From positions 1 to 52,021 of the forward strand of contig DAIMGT010000019.1 in assembly GCA_036723735.1 (NCBI GenBank): a stretch of 52,021 nt of DNA, in the 5' to 3' direction. Each line of letters opens with the position of its first letter. Within the stretch, counting starts at the first letter, position 1. Positions 1-8,860 of this stretch are shown one piece after another. The position numbers and the translations under genes are program-made. The notes under the pieces were generated by a model that was given only the letters and a program-made list of their open reading frames with translations, was not told the DNA's origin and made no database searches. The DNA is from UBA4656 sp002405525. GTDB lineage: Bacteria; Pseudomonadota; Gammaproteobacteria; Xanthomonadales; Ahniellaceae.

Positions 1-566
1 TAGAAGTCGTTGCCCTCGCGGGTGCGCTCGCCCACGCCGGCGAACACCGACAGGCCCGAGTGCTGCTTGGCGATGTTGTTGATCAATTCCATCATGTTGA
101 CGGTCTTGCCCACGCCGGCGCCGCCGAACAGGCCGACCTTGCCGCCTTTGGCGAACGGGCACATCAGGTCGATGACCTTGATCCCGGTCTCGAGCAGCTC
201 GTTGGTGGCTGCCTGCTCCTCGTAGGTCGGCGCCGAGCGGTGGATCTCCCAGCGCTCCTTCTCGCCGATCGGGCCGGCCTCGTCGATGGGCGTGCCGAGC
301 ACGTCCATGATGCGGCCCAAGGTCTTGACGCCGACCGGCACCGAGATGCCCTTGCCGGTGTTCTCGGCCACCAGGCCGCGGCGCAGGCCGTCGGTCGAAC
401 CGAGCGCGATGGTGCGCACGATGCCGTCGCCGAGCTGCTGCTGCACCTCGAGCGTGATCTCGGTGCCGTGCACCTTCAGCGCGTCGTAGATCTTCGGGAC
501 TTCCTCGCGCGCGAACTCGACGTCGATGACCGCGCCGATGATCTGGACAACTTTGCCGTGGCTCAT
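1..566 (-). CDS. atpD: ATP synthase F1 subunit beta (3' part missing)
   Basis: Catalytic beta subunit of the F1 head, which makes ATP from ADP and phosphate at the inner membrane. The visible 188 codons start MSHGKVVQIIGAVIDVEF, the usual AtpD beta-barrel domain, and run into the nucleotide-binding domain with the P-loop GGAGVGKT at residues 148-155 and the GERTREGNDF motif just before the window edge. The gene is cut by the window start, so the C-terminal 60% and any downstream atpC are unseen. It is the last visible gene of the minus-strand operon and is separated from atpG by a REP-like hairpin repeat. Identification is certain. Confidence 0.98.
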   Translation of the reverse strand, partial: MSHGKVVQIIGAVIDVEFAREEVPKIYDALKVHGTEITLEVQQQLGDGIVRTIALGSTDGLRRGLVAENTGKGISVPVGVKTLGRIMDVLGTPIDEAGPIGEKERWEIHRSAPTYEEQAATNELLETGIKVIDLMCPFAKGGKVGLFGGAGVGKTVNMMELINNIAKQHSGLSVFAGVGERTREGNDF

Positions 567-637
567 GGTTGTGCTCCGGATGACTCGTTCGTTTCGGTTG
601 TCGGGCCGCGCTTCGCGCGATGCCCGCGTCAGGAACT

Positions 638-743
638 GCGAATGGATCGCGCGCCTGCGGCGCGCTCAATGGCGAATGGCGAATGGGAAGGCAAGCCCTC
701 TCCGCGCCGCTTTCCTATTTGCCATTCGCCATTCGCCATTCGC
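638..743. repeat. REP-like inverted repeat between atpG and atpD
   Basis: About 106 bp. It begins GCGAATGGATC, contains the perfect inner hairpin GCGCGCC-tgc-GGCGCGC, then tandem GGCGAAT units, and ends with the complementary run CCATTCGCCATTCGC. The ends can pair into a long stem. A second, clearly related copy in the same orientation lies at 1656-1761. Both sit just past the stop codon of the preceding operon gene. Confidence 0.85.
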
Positions 744-752
744 TGCAAAAAA

Positions 753-1616
753 TCACACCGCCGCCGCCCCACCCACGATCTCGCTGATTTCCTGCGTGAT
801 CGCGGCCTGGCGGGCCTTGTTGTAGATGAGCGTCAGCGTACCGATCAGCTTGGTCGCGTTGTCGCTTGCCGCCTTCATGGCGACCATGCGCGCGGCGTGT
901 TCGGACGCGAGGTTCTCCAGCACGCCCTGGTAGACCAGCGACTCGACGTAGCGGGTAAGAACGTGGTCGAGGATCGACGGTGCGTCCGGTTCGTAGAGGT
1001 AGTCCCAGTCGTGGGACGACGCGATGTCGTCTGACGGCGGCAGCGGCAGCAACCGGTCCAGCGTCGCCCGCTGCGTCATGGTGTTGACGAAGTCGTTGTA
1101 CGCCAGGTGCACGCGGTCGACGCGGCCCTCGGCGTAGGCATCCAGCATGACCTTGATCACGCCGATCAGCTGCTCCACGCGCGGCTTCTCGCCGAGGTGG
1201 GTGACGGTGCCGACCATGTTGACCTTCAGGCGGCGGAAGAACGCCGTCGCCTTCTGGCCGATCGCCACGATGTCGACCTCGACGCCCTTCTTCTGCTGCT
1301 CGCGGATGTCGGCCAGCAGGCGACGGAACAGGTTGGCGTTGAGGCCGCCGCACAGGCCGCGGTCGGTCGAGATGATGATGTAGCCGACGCGCTTGACGGT
1401 CTCGCGCTCGATGAGGAACGGATGTTTGTACTCGGTGTTGGCGCGGGCGACGTGGCCGATGACCTGGCGCATCAGGCGCGCGTAGGGGCGCGACTGTTTC
1501 ATCAGGTCCTGCGCGCGGCGGATCTTGCTCGCCGACACCATCTCGAGCGCACGCGTCACCTTGCGGGTGTTCTGCACGCTCTTGATCTTGGTCTTGATTT
1601 CTCTGCCGCCGGCCAT
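753..1616 (-). CDS. atpG: ATP synthase F1 subunit gamma
   Basis: Central rotor shaft of F1, coupling proton-driven c-ring rotation to conformational change in the alpha3beta3 head. The 287-residue protein has the usual length. It starts MAGGREIKTKIKSVQNTRK with the conserved N-terminal coiled-coil helix, has the STDRGLCGGLN motif, and ends with the conserved C-terminal helix (MKAASDNA, then LTLIYNKARQAAITQEISEIV). It lies between atpA and atpD as in other proteobacteria. REP-like hairpin repeats lie on both sides of it, an unusual arrangement that leaves it as a separate segment of the operon mRNA. Confidence 0.98.
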   Translation of the reverse strand: MAGGREIKTKIKSVQNTRKVTRALEMVSASKIRRAQDLMKQSRPYARLMRQVIGHVARANTEYKHPFLIERETVKRVGYIIISTDRGLCGGLNANLFRRLLADIREQQKKGVEVDIVAIGQKATAFFRRLKVNMVGTVTHLGEKPRVEQLIGVIKVMLDAYAEGRVDRVHLAYNDFVNTMTQRATLDRLLPLPPSDDIASSHDWDYLYEPDAPSILDHVLTRYVESLVYQGVLENLASEHAARMVAMKAASDNATKLIGTLTLIYNKARQAAITQEISEIVGGAAAV

Positions 1617-1655
1617 GGAATGGTTCCGTGCTGTTGCGTGCTTGGCTCAAGTCAT

Positions 1656-1761
1656 GCGAATGGATCGCGCGCCTTCGGCGCGCTCAATGGCGAATTGCGA
1701 ATGGAAAAGCAGCGCTGGACGCCGTGGGTTTCCTATTCGCCATTCGCCATTTGCCATTCGC
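1656..1761. repeat. REP-like inverted repeat between atpA and atpG
   Basis: Second copy of the repeat at 638-743, in the same orientation and about the same length. It starts GCGAATGGATC, has the inner hairpin GCGCGCC-ttc-GGCGCGC, and ends in CATTCGCCATTTGCCATTCGC. The central part differs from the first copy while both arms are conserved, which suggests that the stem is what matters. It ends four bases before the atpA stop codon. Confidence 0.85.
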
Positions 1762-1764
1762 CCG

Positions 1765-3312
<1,548 letters not shown>

Positions 3313-3411
3313 GTCTTGGGTCCCGTTGGTGGCGCCGGTACGCAGCGCCGGGTTTCAGTTGAATTCGTTGTGGCGTCCGGCGCGCGCGCCCGCTGCGCGC
3401 TCAGCCGCTGC

Positions 3412-3945
3412 TCACGCCGTCAGCGCCTGCGACAGCCGCTCCAGCCGACCGCGCACCGAGCCGTCGATCACCTCCTTGCCGGCTTCGATCACGGCGCCGC
3501 CGATCACGGTCGGGTCGAGAACGGCCTCGAGCTCGATCTCGCGCTGGTAGCGGCGCTTGAGCGCGGCCTTGAACGACTCCGCCAGCGCGGCGTCCACCGA
3601 GACCGCGGCGCGCACGGTCACCTTGAGCACCTTCTCGTGCTCGCGCTTGAGCTCGCCGTAGTCGGCGGCGATCTCGGGCAGCGCGGAAAGCCGGCGGTTG
3701 TCGGCGAGCAGGCCGATGAAAGCGGCGAAGGTCGAATCCGACGCCTCGCTCTCCGGCAGGAACAGCGCGCGCAGGGTCGCCGCGTCGATCCGCGGGTTGC
3801 CGACCATCCCGCGCACGTCGGGATGCCCGGCGACGGCGGCCGCGAACGCCAGCTTGCGCTGCCAGTCGGCGAGCGCACCGGCACCCTGCGCCGACTCGAA
3901 GGCGGCGCGGGCGTAGGGACGGGCGAGGGTCTGCTGGCTGCTCAT
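3412..3945 (-). CDS. atpH: ATP synthase F1 subunit delta
   Basis: Stator subunit linking the top of the F1 head to the b-subunit stalk. It has 177 residues, the normal length for bacterial delta. It starts MSSQQTLARPYARAAFE, the conserved ARPYA(R/K)A(A/V)F signature of AtpH, and ends with the conserved IEAGKEVIDGSVRGRL segment. The start ATG lies two bases past the atpF stop codon, so the two genes are very likely translationally coupled. Confidence 0.97.
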   Translation of the reverse strand: MSSQQTLARPYARAAFESAQGAGALADWQRKLAFAAAVAGHPDVRGMVGNPRIDAATLRALFLPESEASDSTFAAFIGLLADNRRLSALPEIAADYGELKREHEKVLKVTVRAAVSVDAALAESFKAALKRRYQREIELEAVLDPTVIGGAVIEAGKEVIDGSVRGRLERLSQALTA

Positions 3946-3947
3946 GC

Positions 3948-4418
3948 TCAGATTTCCTTGGCCAGGGCCTCGAGCAGGTCGCGGTGGCGGGTGGCGTCGA
4001 TCTCGCGCTGCAGGATCCTCTCCGCGCCCGCGACCGCGAGCGTGGCGACCTGCTGACGCAGGATCTCGCGCGCCTTGAACGAGAGGTTGGCGATCTCGGC
4101 CTCGGCGGCGGCCTTGATCTTCGCCGCCTCGGTGGAGGCGTCGCCCTTGGCCTTTTCGAGGATCTCGTTGTACTGCTTCTGCGCGCGCTCGGTGATCGAG
4201 GAGGCCTCGACGCGGGCCTTCTTGATCTCGTCGGCGACGCGCGAGTCGGCCTCCGCGAGTTCCTTCTTCGCGCGGTCGGCCGCCGCGATGCCGTCGGCGA
4301 TCTTCTTCTGACGTTCCTCGATCGCCTGGATCAGCGGTGGCCAGATGAACTTCATCGTGACCCATCCGAGGATGAGGAACACGATGGACTGGACGATCAG
4401 CGTTGCGTTGAGGTTCAT
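3948..4418 (-). CDS. atpF: ATP synthase Fo subunit b
   Basis: Peripheral stalk subunit: one membrane anchor followed by a long helix that dimerises and holds the F1 head. The 156 residues match the E. coli-type b subunit. An N-terminal membrane segment (about residues 5-27, MNLNATLIVQSIVFLILGW) is followed by a charged, alanine-rich coiled coil to the C-terminus. The order atpE-atpF-atpH is canonical. Confidence 0.97.
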   Translation of the reverse strand: MNLNATLIVQSIVFLILGWVTMKFIWPPLIQAIEERQKKIADGIAAADRAKKELAEADSRVADEIKKARVEASSITERAQKQYNEILEKAKGDASTEAAKIKAAAEAEIANLSFKAREILRQQVATLAVAGAERILQREIDATRHRDLLEALAKEI

Positions 4419-4501
4419 GCGGGCGTCCGCCTGTTGCGGGCCGGCCGGGCGCGCGGGGCGCCCGCCGGCATGGCGTCAAGTGTGCTCGGCTCGCGCCGCG
4501 G

Positions 4502-4744
4502 TCAACCCACGAACGGGTTGGCGGTGGCGAACCACAGCGCGATGCCGGTGCCGATGATGAACGCGGCGTCGATCAGGCCGAGCAGCAGGAAGACCTTGGT
4601 CTGCAGCACGTTCATCAGCTCCGGCTGGCGGGCCGAGGCCTCGATGTACTTGCCGGCCATGATGCCCACGCCGATGCAGGCGCCGATCGCGCCGAGGCCG
4701 ATGATGAGACCGCAAGCAAGGGCGACAAATCCGACGTCAGTCAT
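4502..4744 (-). CDS. atpE: ATP synthase Fo subunit c
   Basis: Proteolipid that forms the rotating c-ring. It has 80 residues with two membrane helices joined by the polar loop ARQPEL, which binds gamma/epsilon. Helix 1 carries the packed glycine repeat GLGAIGACIGVGIMAG. Helix 2 carries the ion-binding acidic residue as Asp in LLLGLIDAAFIIG, as in the E. coli proton-type ring, and the Q/E/S signature of Na+-type rings is absent. Proton use is inferred from that. Confidence 0.97.
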   Translation of the reverse strand: MTDVGFVALACGLIIGLGAIGACIGVGIMAGKYIEASARQPELMNVLQTKVFLLLGLIDAAFIIGTGIALWFATANPFVG

Positions 4745-4792
4745 TGCAATTCTCCGGTGAAGAGCGTGGAAGCGGGAAGGGTGGGTCGAAAA

Positions 4793-5659
4793 TCAGTGAT
4801 GGTCGTGCGCTTGGCCGATGTAGACCAGGGTGAGCATCATGAAGATGAAGGCCTGCAGCAGGACGATCAGGATGTGGAAGATCGCCCACACCGAACCGGT
4901 GATCACGTGACCGAGGGTGCCGAGCACGGTCATGCTGCCGCCGAGGCCGGCGATCAGGAAGAAGATCAGCTCGCCGGCGTACATGTTGCCGTACAGGCGC
5001 ATGCCGTGCGACAGCGTCTTGGAGATGTACTCGACGATGTTCATGCCGAAGTTGGCGATCGCCAGCAGCAGCGCGCCGACCCAGGTCAGCGGGTTGGCCG
5101 AAAGCTTGACCATGCCGAAGGGCGCGCAGACCAGCTCGTGCGACCAGCCGCCGAAGCCCTTGATCTTGATGCTGTACCAGAACACCAGCAGCAGCACGCC
5201 GACCGCCATGCCGAGCGTGGCGTTGAGGTCCGCGGTGGGCAGCGGGCGCAGGTAGTCGAGCCCGAACACGCCGTGCGCGATGGCCGGGAACCAGTCCACC
5301 GGCAGCAGGTCGATCGCGTTCATCACCGCCACCCAGCAGAAAACGGTCAGCGCCAGCGGGGCGATGTAGGCCAGGTTGCCCTTGACCAGCGCGCGCGCCT
5401 GGTCGTCGACCATCTCGATCAGCATTTCCACCGCGCACTGCAGTCGCCCCGGCACGCCGGCGGTGGCGCGCGAGGCCGCCATCCGCAGCACGATCAGGAC
5501 CAACGCGGCGCAGGCGAGCGAGAAGAACAGCGTGTCGTAATGGACGATGGAGAAGTCCACCAGCGAGGTTTGCTTGTCGCTGGCGAGGTGCTTCAGGTGG
5601 TGGGCGATGTATTCGCCCATCGTCTGCTCGCCGCCGCCTGCAATCGACATCGAAACCAT
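4793..5659 (-). CDS. atpB: ATP synthase Fo subunit a
   Basis: Static membrane subunit with the proton half-channels facing the c-ring. It has 288 residues and several hydrophobic helices. The motif SHGMRLYGNMYAGE contains the essential arginine of the a/c interface, and the C-terminal LLQAFIFMMLTLVYIGQA is characteristic of AtpB. It sits between atpI and atpE as expected. Confidence 0.97.
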   Translation of the reverse strand: MVSMSIAGGGEQTMGEYIAHHLKHLASDKQTSLVDFSIVHYDTLFFSLACAALVLIVLRMAASRATAGVPGRLQCAVEMLIEMVDDQARALVKGNLAYIAPLALTVFCWVAVMNAIDLLPVDWFPAIAHGVFGLDYLRPLPTADLNATLGMAVGVLLLVFWYSIKIKGFGGWSHELVCAPFGMVKLSANPLTWVGALLLAIANFGMNIVEYISKTLSHGMRLYGNMYAGELIFFLIAGLGGSMTVLGTLGHVITGSVWAIFHILIVLLQAFIFMMLTLVYIGQAHDHH

Positions 5660-5663
5660 GCCA

Positions 5664-6032
5664 TCACCTGGGTCGAAGGGTTACCAGTCCCGCCGCCGCA
5701 TAGCCGAGGGCCACGCCGACGATCAAAGGCAGGGCGGGCAGGCGCAGCCAAGACAGCGCGCACCACATCGCCCCGACCAGCCACAGCCACCGCAGCACCA
5801 CGCCCGCCAGCGAACCGGCAAGCAGCACCGCGCCGGGCGCCACCGCGGCGCCGAACATCCGCCGGCCGAGGATCGCCGTCCCGACGGCCGCGATGCCGCC
5901 GCCGGCCAGCGCCGCGAGAGCCTCGGCCCGACCCGCGAATGCGAAAACCGCGGCGCCCAGCAGGCCCGCCGCCGCCTGCAGCAGCATCGTCCGGTGCATC
6001 AGGCCAATGCCACTCGGGGTCGCGTTGCTCAC
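5664..6032 (-). CDS. atpI: ATP synthase assembly protein I
   Basis: First gene of the atp operon; AtpI helps c-ring assembly in some bacteria. The protein is small, with four hydrophobic segments and little sequence conservation, so the call rests mainly on position (four bases upstream of atpB) and topology. The start is uncertain. A GTG at 6032 (VSNATPSG...) is chosen; an in-frame GTG at 6050 would add six residues and an ATG at 5999 would shorten it. None has a clear ribosome-binding site. The promoter should lie in 6033-6299, where I see no convincing sigma-70 match on the minus strand. Confidence 0.8.
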   Translation of the reverse strand: MSNATPSGIGLMHRTMLLQAAAGLLGAAVFAFAGRAEALAALAGGGIAAVGTAILGRRMFGAAVAPGAVLLAGSLAGVVLRWLWLVGAMWCALSWLRLPALPLIVGVALGYAAAGLVTLRPR

Positions 6033-6230
6033 GGTGTCGTCACAGCGCACACACAGGGGTAGCGATCTTCAGGCCTCGACGAATGCGGCCCGGCAAAGCC
6101 GCGAAAGTTTAACAAGGCGCGGCGCGGCGGCGCAAGAAAACGCCGATCACCACCGCTCCGCCGGCGCCCCCGGCGAGGCACGGCAACGACTTGGCGTGGT
6201 TTCCCTTGGCTTTGTTCGAGGTCGCAGCGC

Positions 6231-6260
6231 TGGACGCCCGCGCGCGCGGGGGCGGATAAT
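6231..6260 (+). promoter_or_regulatory. Candidate sigma-70 promoter of the FHA/STAS operon
   Basis: TGGACG (6231-6236) and GATAAT (6255-6260), separated by 18 bp, lie 40 bp upstream of the start codon at 6300. The -10 box is a good match and the -35 box only fair. It would serve the three co-directional genes 6300-8787 and is divergent from the atp operon. Confidence 0.35.
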
Positions 6261-6299
6261 CGCGCAGTGGCGGTGGCGCCGCACGCGGCGGGAGGGTCG

Positions 6300-7064
6300 A
6301 TGAGCGCGGGCAAGGATCCATTCCTTCAGGTGGCCGCCGGTGCGCCGGTGTTCCGCGAAGGCGAGGCGGGAACCGAGATGTACATCATCGAGACCGGGAC
6401 CGTGGACATCCTGCGCGAGACCCGCGGCGGCGAGCCGCTGGCCACGCTCGAGGCCGGAGACTTCTTCGGCGAAATGGCGGTTCTGGAGGACCAGCCGCGA
6501 TTCGCCACCGCCATTGCCCGCACCCCGGTGCGCCTGCTGCGCATCGATCGCGCCGCATTCGGCGACGTGCTCAGCCAGAATGTCGAGATCGCGATCCGCA
6601 TCATGCGCAAGCTCACCGCGCGCCTGCGCCGCGCCGAGCAGCGTGCGTCCGAGGCGCATGGCGCGCTGGACGAGTTCCGACGCCGCCTCGCCGCGCGATC
6701 GGAGTCCCCGCCTCCGCCGACCCCTTCCGCAGCCGCCAGGGCCGCCCCGTTGCGGCTGCACCACGCCGGCAGCGGCCAGCAGTTCGCGCTCCACGGCGGC
6801 ACCGAGTTCCTGGTCGGGCGGCCCGACCCCGTGACCGGCATCAACCCCGAGATTAACCTCGGTCCGCTGGACTTGAGCCGAAGCCTCAGCCGCCGGCACG
6901 CCAAGATCGTGCTGGCAGACGGCCAGGTCCTGCTGCGCGAGGATGTCGGCACCACCAACGGCACCTTCGTCAATGGAGTGCGCATCCGCACCGGCGAGCC
7001 GGTGACGCTGAAGGCCGGCGACAAGCTCAAGTTCGGCTCCGTCGAGATCGACGTGGTCGCCTGA
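6300..7064 (+). CDS. Cyclic-nucleotide-binding domain plus FHA domain protein
   Basis: A 254-residue signalling adaptor with no output DNA-binding or enzymatic domain. Residues about 8-115 form a Crp-like cNMP-binding domain with the phosphate-binding cassette FGEMAVLEDQPRFATAIA, including the arginine that normally contacts the cyclic phosphate (R67). A short helical and Pro-rich linker leads to an FHA domain (about 150-254) with all phosphothreonine-pocket motifs: GR (173-174), SRRH (197-200) and TTNGTFVNG (218-226). The ATG at 6300 is chosen because GGAGG lies just upstream. It probably couples a nucleotide second messenger to pThr-dependent partner binding. It is the first gene of a three-gene operon. 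Confidence 0.85.
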   Translation: MSAGKDPFLQVAAGAPVFREGEAGTEMYIIETGTVDILRETRGGEPLATLEAGDFFGEMAVLEDQPRFATAIARTPVRLLRIDRAAFGDVLSQNVEIAIRIMRKLTARLRRAEQRASEAHGALDEFRRRLAARSESPPPPTPSAAARAAPLRLHHAGSGQQFALHGGTEFLVGRPDPVTGINPEINLGPLDLSRSLSRRHAKIVLADGQVLLREDVGTTNGTFVNGVRIRTGEPVTLKAGDKLKFGSVEIDVVA

Positions 7065-7085
7065 TCACCCTGCGAGGCAAGCCCC

Positions 7086-8126
7086 ATGGCCGACGACATC
7101 GCGAGCATCGACGTCACCTGCATCGACGACTTGAAGCGGTTGAAGGACGAGCAGGACGTGCTCGACCAGCGCATCAAGGCGATGGACGACATGAAATCCA
7201 GCGTGGCGGAGGCCGTGTACCTGCGCGTGCGCGCCGACTACGCCGCCAAGCGCGGCGCGCTCGAGGACCAGGCGCGGCCATTGCGCGAAAAGGCGCGCGC
7301 CGAGTACGCGCGTCTGCTCGCCTTGCTGGCCGGACTGGAGGCGGCGCACGAGACGGTCAGGCTCGACCAGCAGGAAATCGAACTGCGCCATACGCTCGGC
7401 GAGTTCGACCGCAACGAGTACGAGCACCGTATGAAGGCGATCACGGCGGTCGCCGCCGAGAAGGGTGCCGCCCACGACCAGGCGCGTGCGTTGCGCGAAC
7501 GGTTCCTCGGTGCGGTGCGCGGCGAGGACGACCTGCGCGTGCCCGCGCCCGCGCGACAAGCGCCCGCGAGCCCCCACGTCACCGCAGAGATCCCGGCTCC
7601 GCGCGCCGACGTGACGGCCGAGATTCCGGCCCCGCGCGTCGATGCGACTGCCGATGTTCCGAAGGTCGCGCCGGGCGGCACGATGGTGATGCCGGCCGTG
7701 CCGCCGGTTTCGGCTCCCCGGCCGGTCGCTCCGCCGCCGGCCCCGGCGATCGAGGGCACGATGGTGATGCCGGCGCCCGCCGCGCCGCCGCCACCGCGGC
7801 CGGCGCCCGCGGTGCAGGACGCCACGGTGATGTTCCGCCCCGCGCGTCTGGTGCCGCAGAACCCCGAAGCGGGCAAGGCCACCCATGCGCTGACGCTCAA
7901 GCCGGTCAACATCGGCGCGGCCGCCGCCAACGAGATCCGTATCGGCGGGCCCGGCGTGGAGCCCAAGCACGCCCAGATCGTGCCCAGCCCGAAGGGATAC
8001 ACGCTGATCGACCTCGACACCCGGCACGGCACGCGGGTCAACGCCGAAAAGGTGAAGGAGCGCGTGCTCGCCAACGAGGACGTGGTGCAGGTCGGCGCGG
8101 CACGCTTCGTGTTCCGCACGTCCTGA
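7086..8126 (+). CDS. Coiled-coil protein with TMVMP motifs and a C-terminal FHA-like domain
   Basis: 346 residues. The N-terminal half (1-150) is charged and helical. Residues 150-255 are a Pro/Ala-rich linker holding two copies of VTAEIPAPR and three related threonine motifs: GGTMVMPA (T199), EGTMVMPA (T225) and DATVMFRP (T247). The C-terminal 80 residues look like an FHA fold (VNIGAAAANEIRI, then GTRVN), but the pThr-binding arginine and serine are missing (GR is GA, SxxH is EPKH), so binding may be lost. The linker threonines resemble kinase-substrate sites read by other FHA domains. It follows the cNMP-FHA gene by 21 bp and precedes the STAS gene by 10 bp. No kinase lies in the window. 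Confidence 0.75.
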   Translation: MADDIASIDVTCIDDLKRLKDEQDVLDQRIKAMDDMKSSVAEAVYLRVRADYAAKRGALEDQARPLREKARAEYARLLALLAGLEAAHETVRLDQQEIELRHTLGEFDRNEYEHRMKAITAVAAEKGAAHDQARALRERFLGAVRGEDDLRVPAPARQAPASPHVTAEIPAPRADVTAEIPAPRVDATADVPKVAPGGTMVMPAVPPVSAPRPVAPPPAPAIEGTMVMPAPAAPPPPRPAPAVQDATVMFRPARLVPQNPEAGKATHALTLKPVNIGAAAANEIRIGGPGVEPKHAQIVPSPKGYTLIDLDTRHGTRVNAEKVKERVLANEDVVQVGAARFVFRTS

Positions 8127-8136
8127 GGCCGCCGCG

Positions 8137-8787
8137 GTGGAGATCGGCCACCAACAGGCGGGCGCCGTCAGCGTGCTGGCTCCCGTCGGCCGGCTGGACA
8201 CCGATTCTGCGACCGACCTGGAACTGGCGCTGCAGGACCTGATCGGTGCCGACGTGCGCCACTTCGTGGTCGACCTCGCGAAGATCGGCTACGTCAGCAG
8301 CGCCGGCCTGCGCGTGCTGCTGATGGCGGCCCGGCAGCTCGACGGTGGCAAGGGTTCGCTGCGGCTGTGCGGGCTGAGCCCGCAGGTTCGACGGGTGTTC
8401 GACATCGCAGGATTCGGCAAGTTGTTCCAGATCTTCGCCGACCGGGATGCCGCGCTCGACCGCCACCCCCACGTCGCCGACGCCGCTCCCCAGATCGGCA
8501 GGCTCGCGTCGCGCCTGATGGGCGCGAAGGACCACCAGGCCGATGTCGACGCCGCCGACGCCGACATCGCGCGCCGCGCCGCCAGCCTGCTCGGCGCGAA
8601 GCCGGCCGCCACCGCGGCGGCTGCGCCTGCGTCGCCCGCCACCCCCGGCACCGGCGACCGCACCATGGCGTTGAAGTCGCTCAACACCTCGCACGCGCCG
8701 GCGCCCGGCGCCGCACTCGCCGCCGGCCCCGCGGCCCCGCAGGCGAAAGGGCTGTTGTCCCGCCTGTTCGGCTGGTGGCGGCGCTGA
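8137..8787 (+). CDS. STAS-domain anti-sigma-factor-antagonist-like protein
   Basis: Residues 1-105 form a STAS domain of the SpoIIAA/RsbV type, with the conserved DLAKIGYVSSAGLRVLL segment; S54 or S55 is the residue normally phosphorylated by the partner kinase. Unlike plain antagonists (about 110 residues), it carries a 110-residue low-complexity Ala/Pro tail with the motif DRTMALK and ends in a basic-aromatic peptide, GLLSRLFGWWRR, that could form a membrane-associating amphipathic helix. Start is GTG at 8137. A PP2C/SpoIIE phosphatase is encoded just downstream on the other strand and is the likely enzyme that dephosphorylates it. No RsbW-type kinase is visible here. Confidence 0.85.
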   Translation: MEIGHQQAGAVSVLAPVGRLDTDSATDLELALQDLIGADVRHFVVDLAKIGYVSSAGLRVLLMAARQLDGGKGSLRLCGLSPQVRRVFDIAGFGKLFQIFADRDAALDRHPHVADAAPQIGRLASRLMGAKDHQADVDAADADIARRAASLLGAKPAATAAAAPASPATPGTGDRTMALKSLNTSHAPAPGAALAAGPAAPQAKGLLSRLFGWWRR

Positions 8788-8860
8788 CTGCTGACCACCG
8801 TCGGGCTTGGCCGGAGCGCTCGTCGCCGCAGCCTGCGATGCGAAGTGTCGCCGGCGTCGG

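Noticed and set aside
6033..6299. Minus-strand TTGTTA near 6110-6115 as the -35 box of the atp promoter.
   Set aside because: No acceptable -10 hexamer at 16-18 bp; the promoter could not be located.
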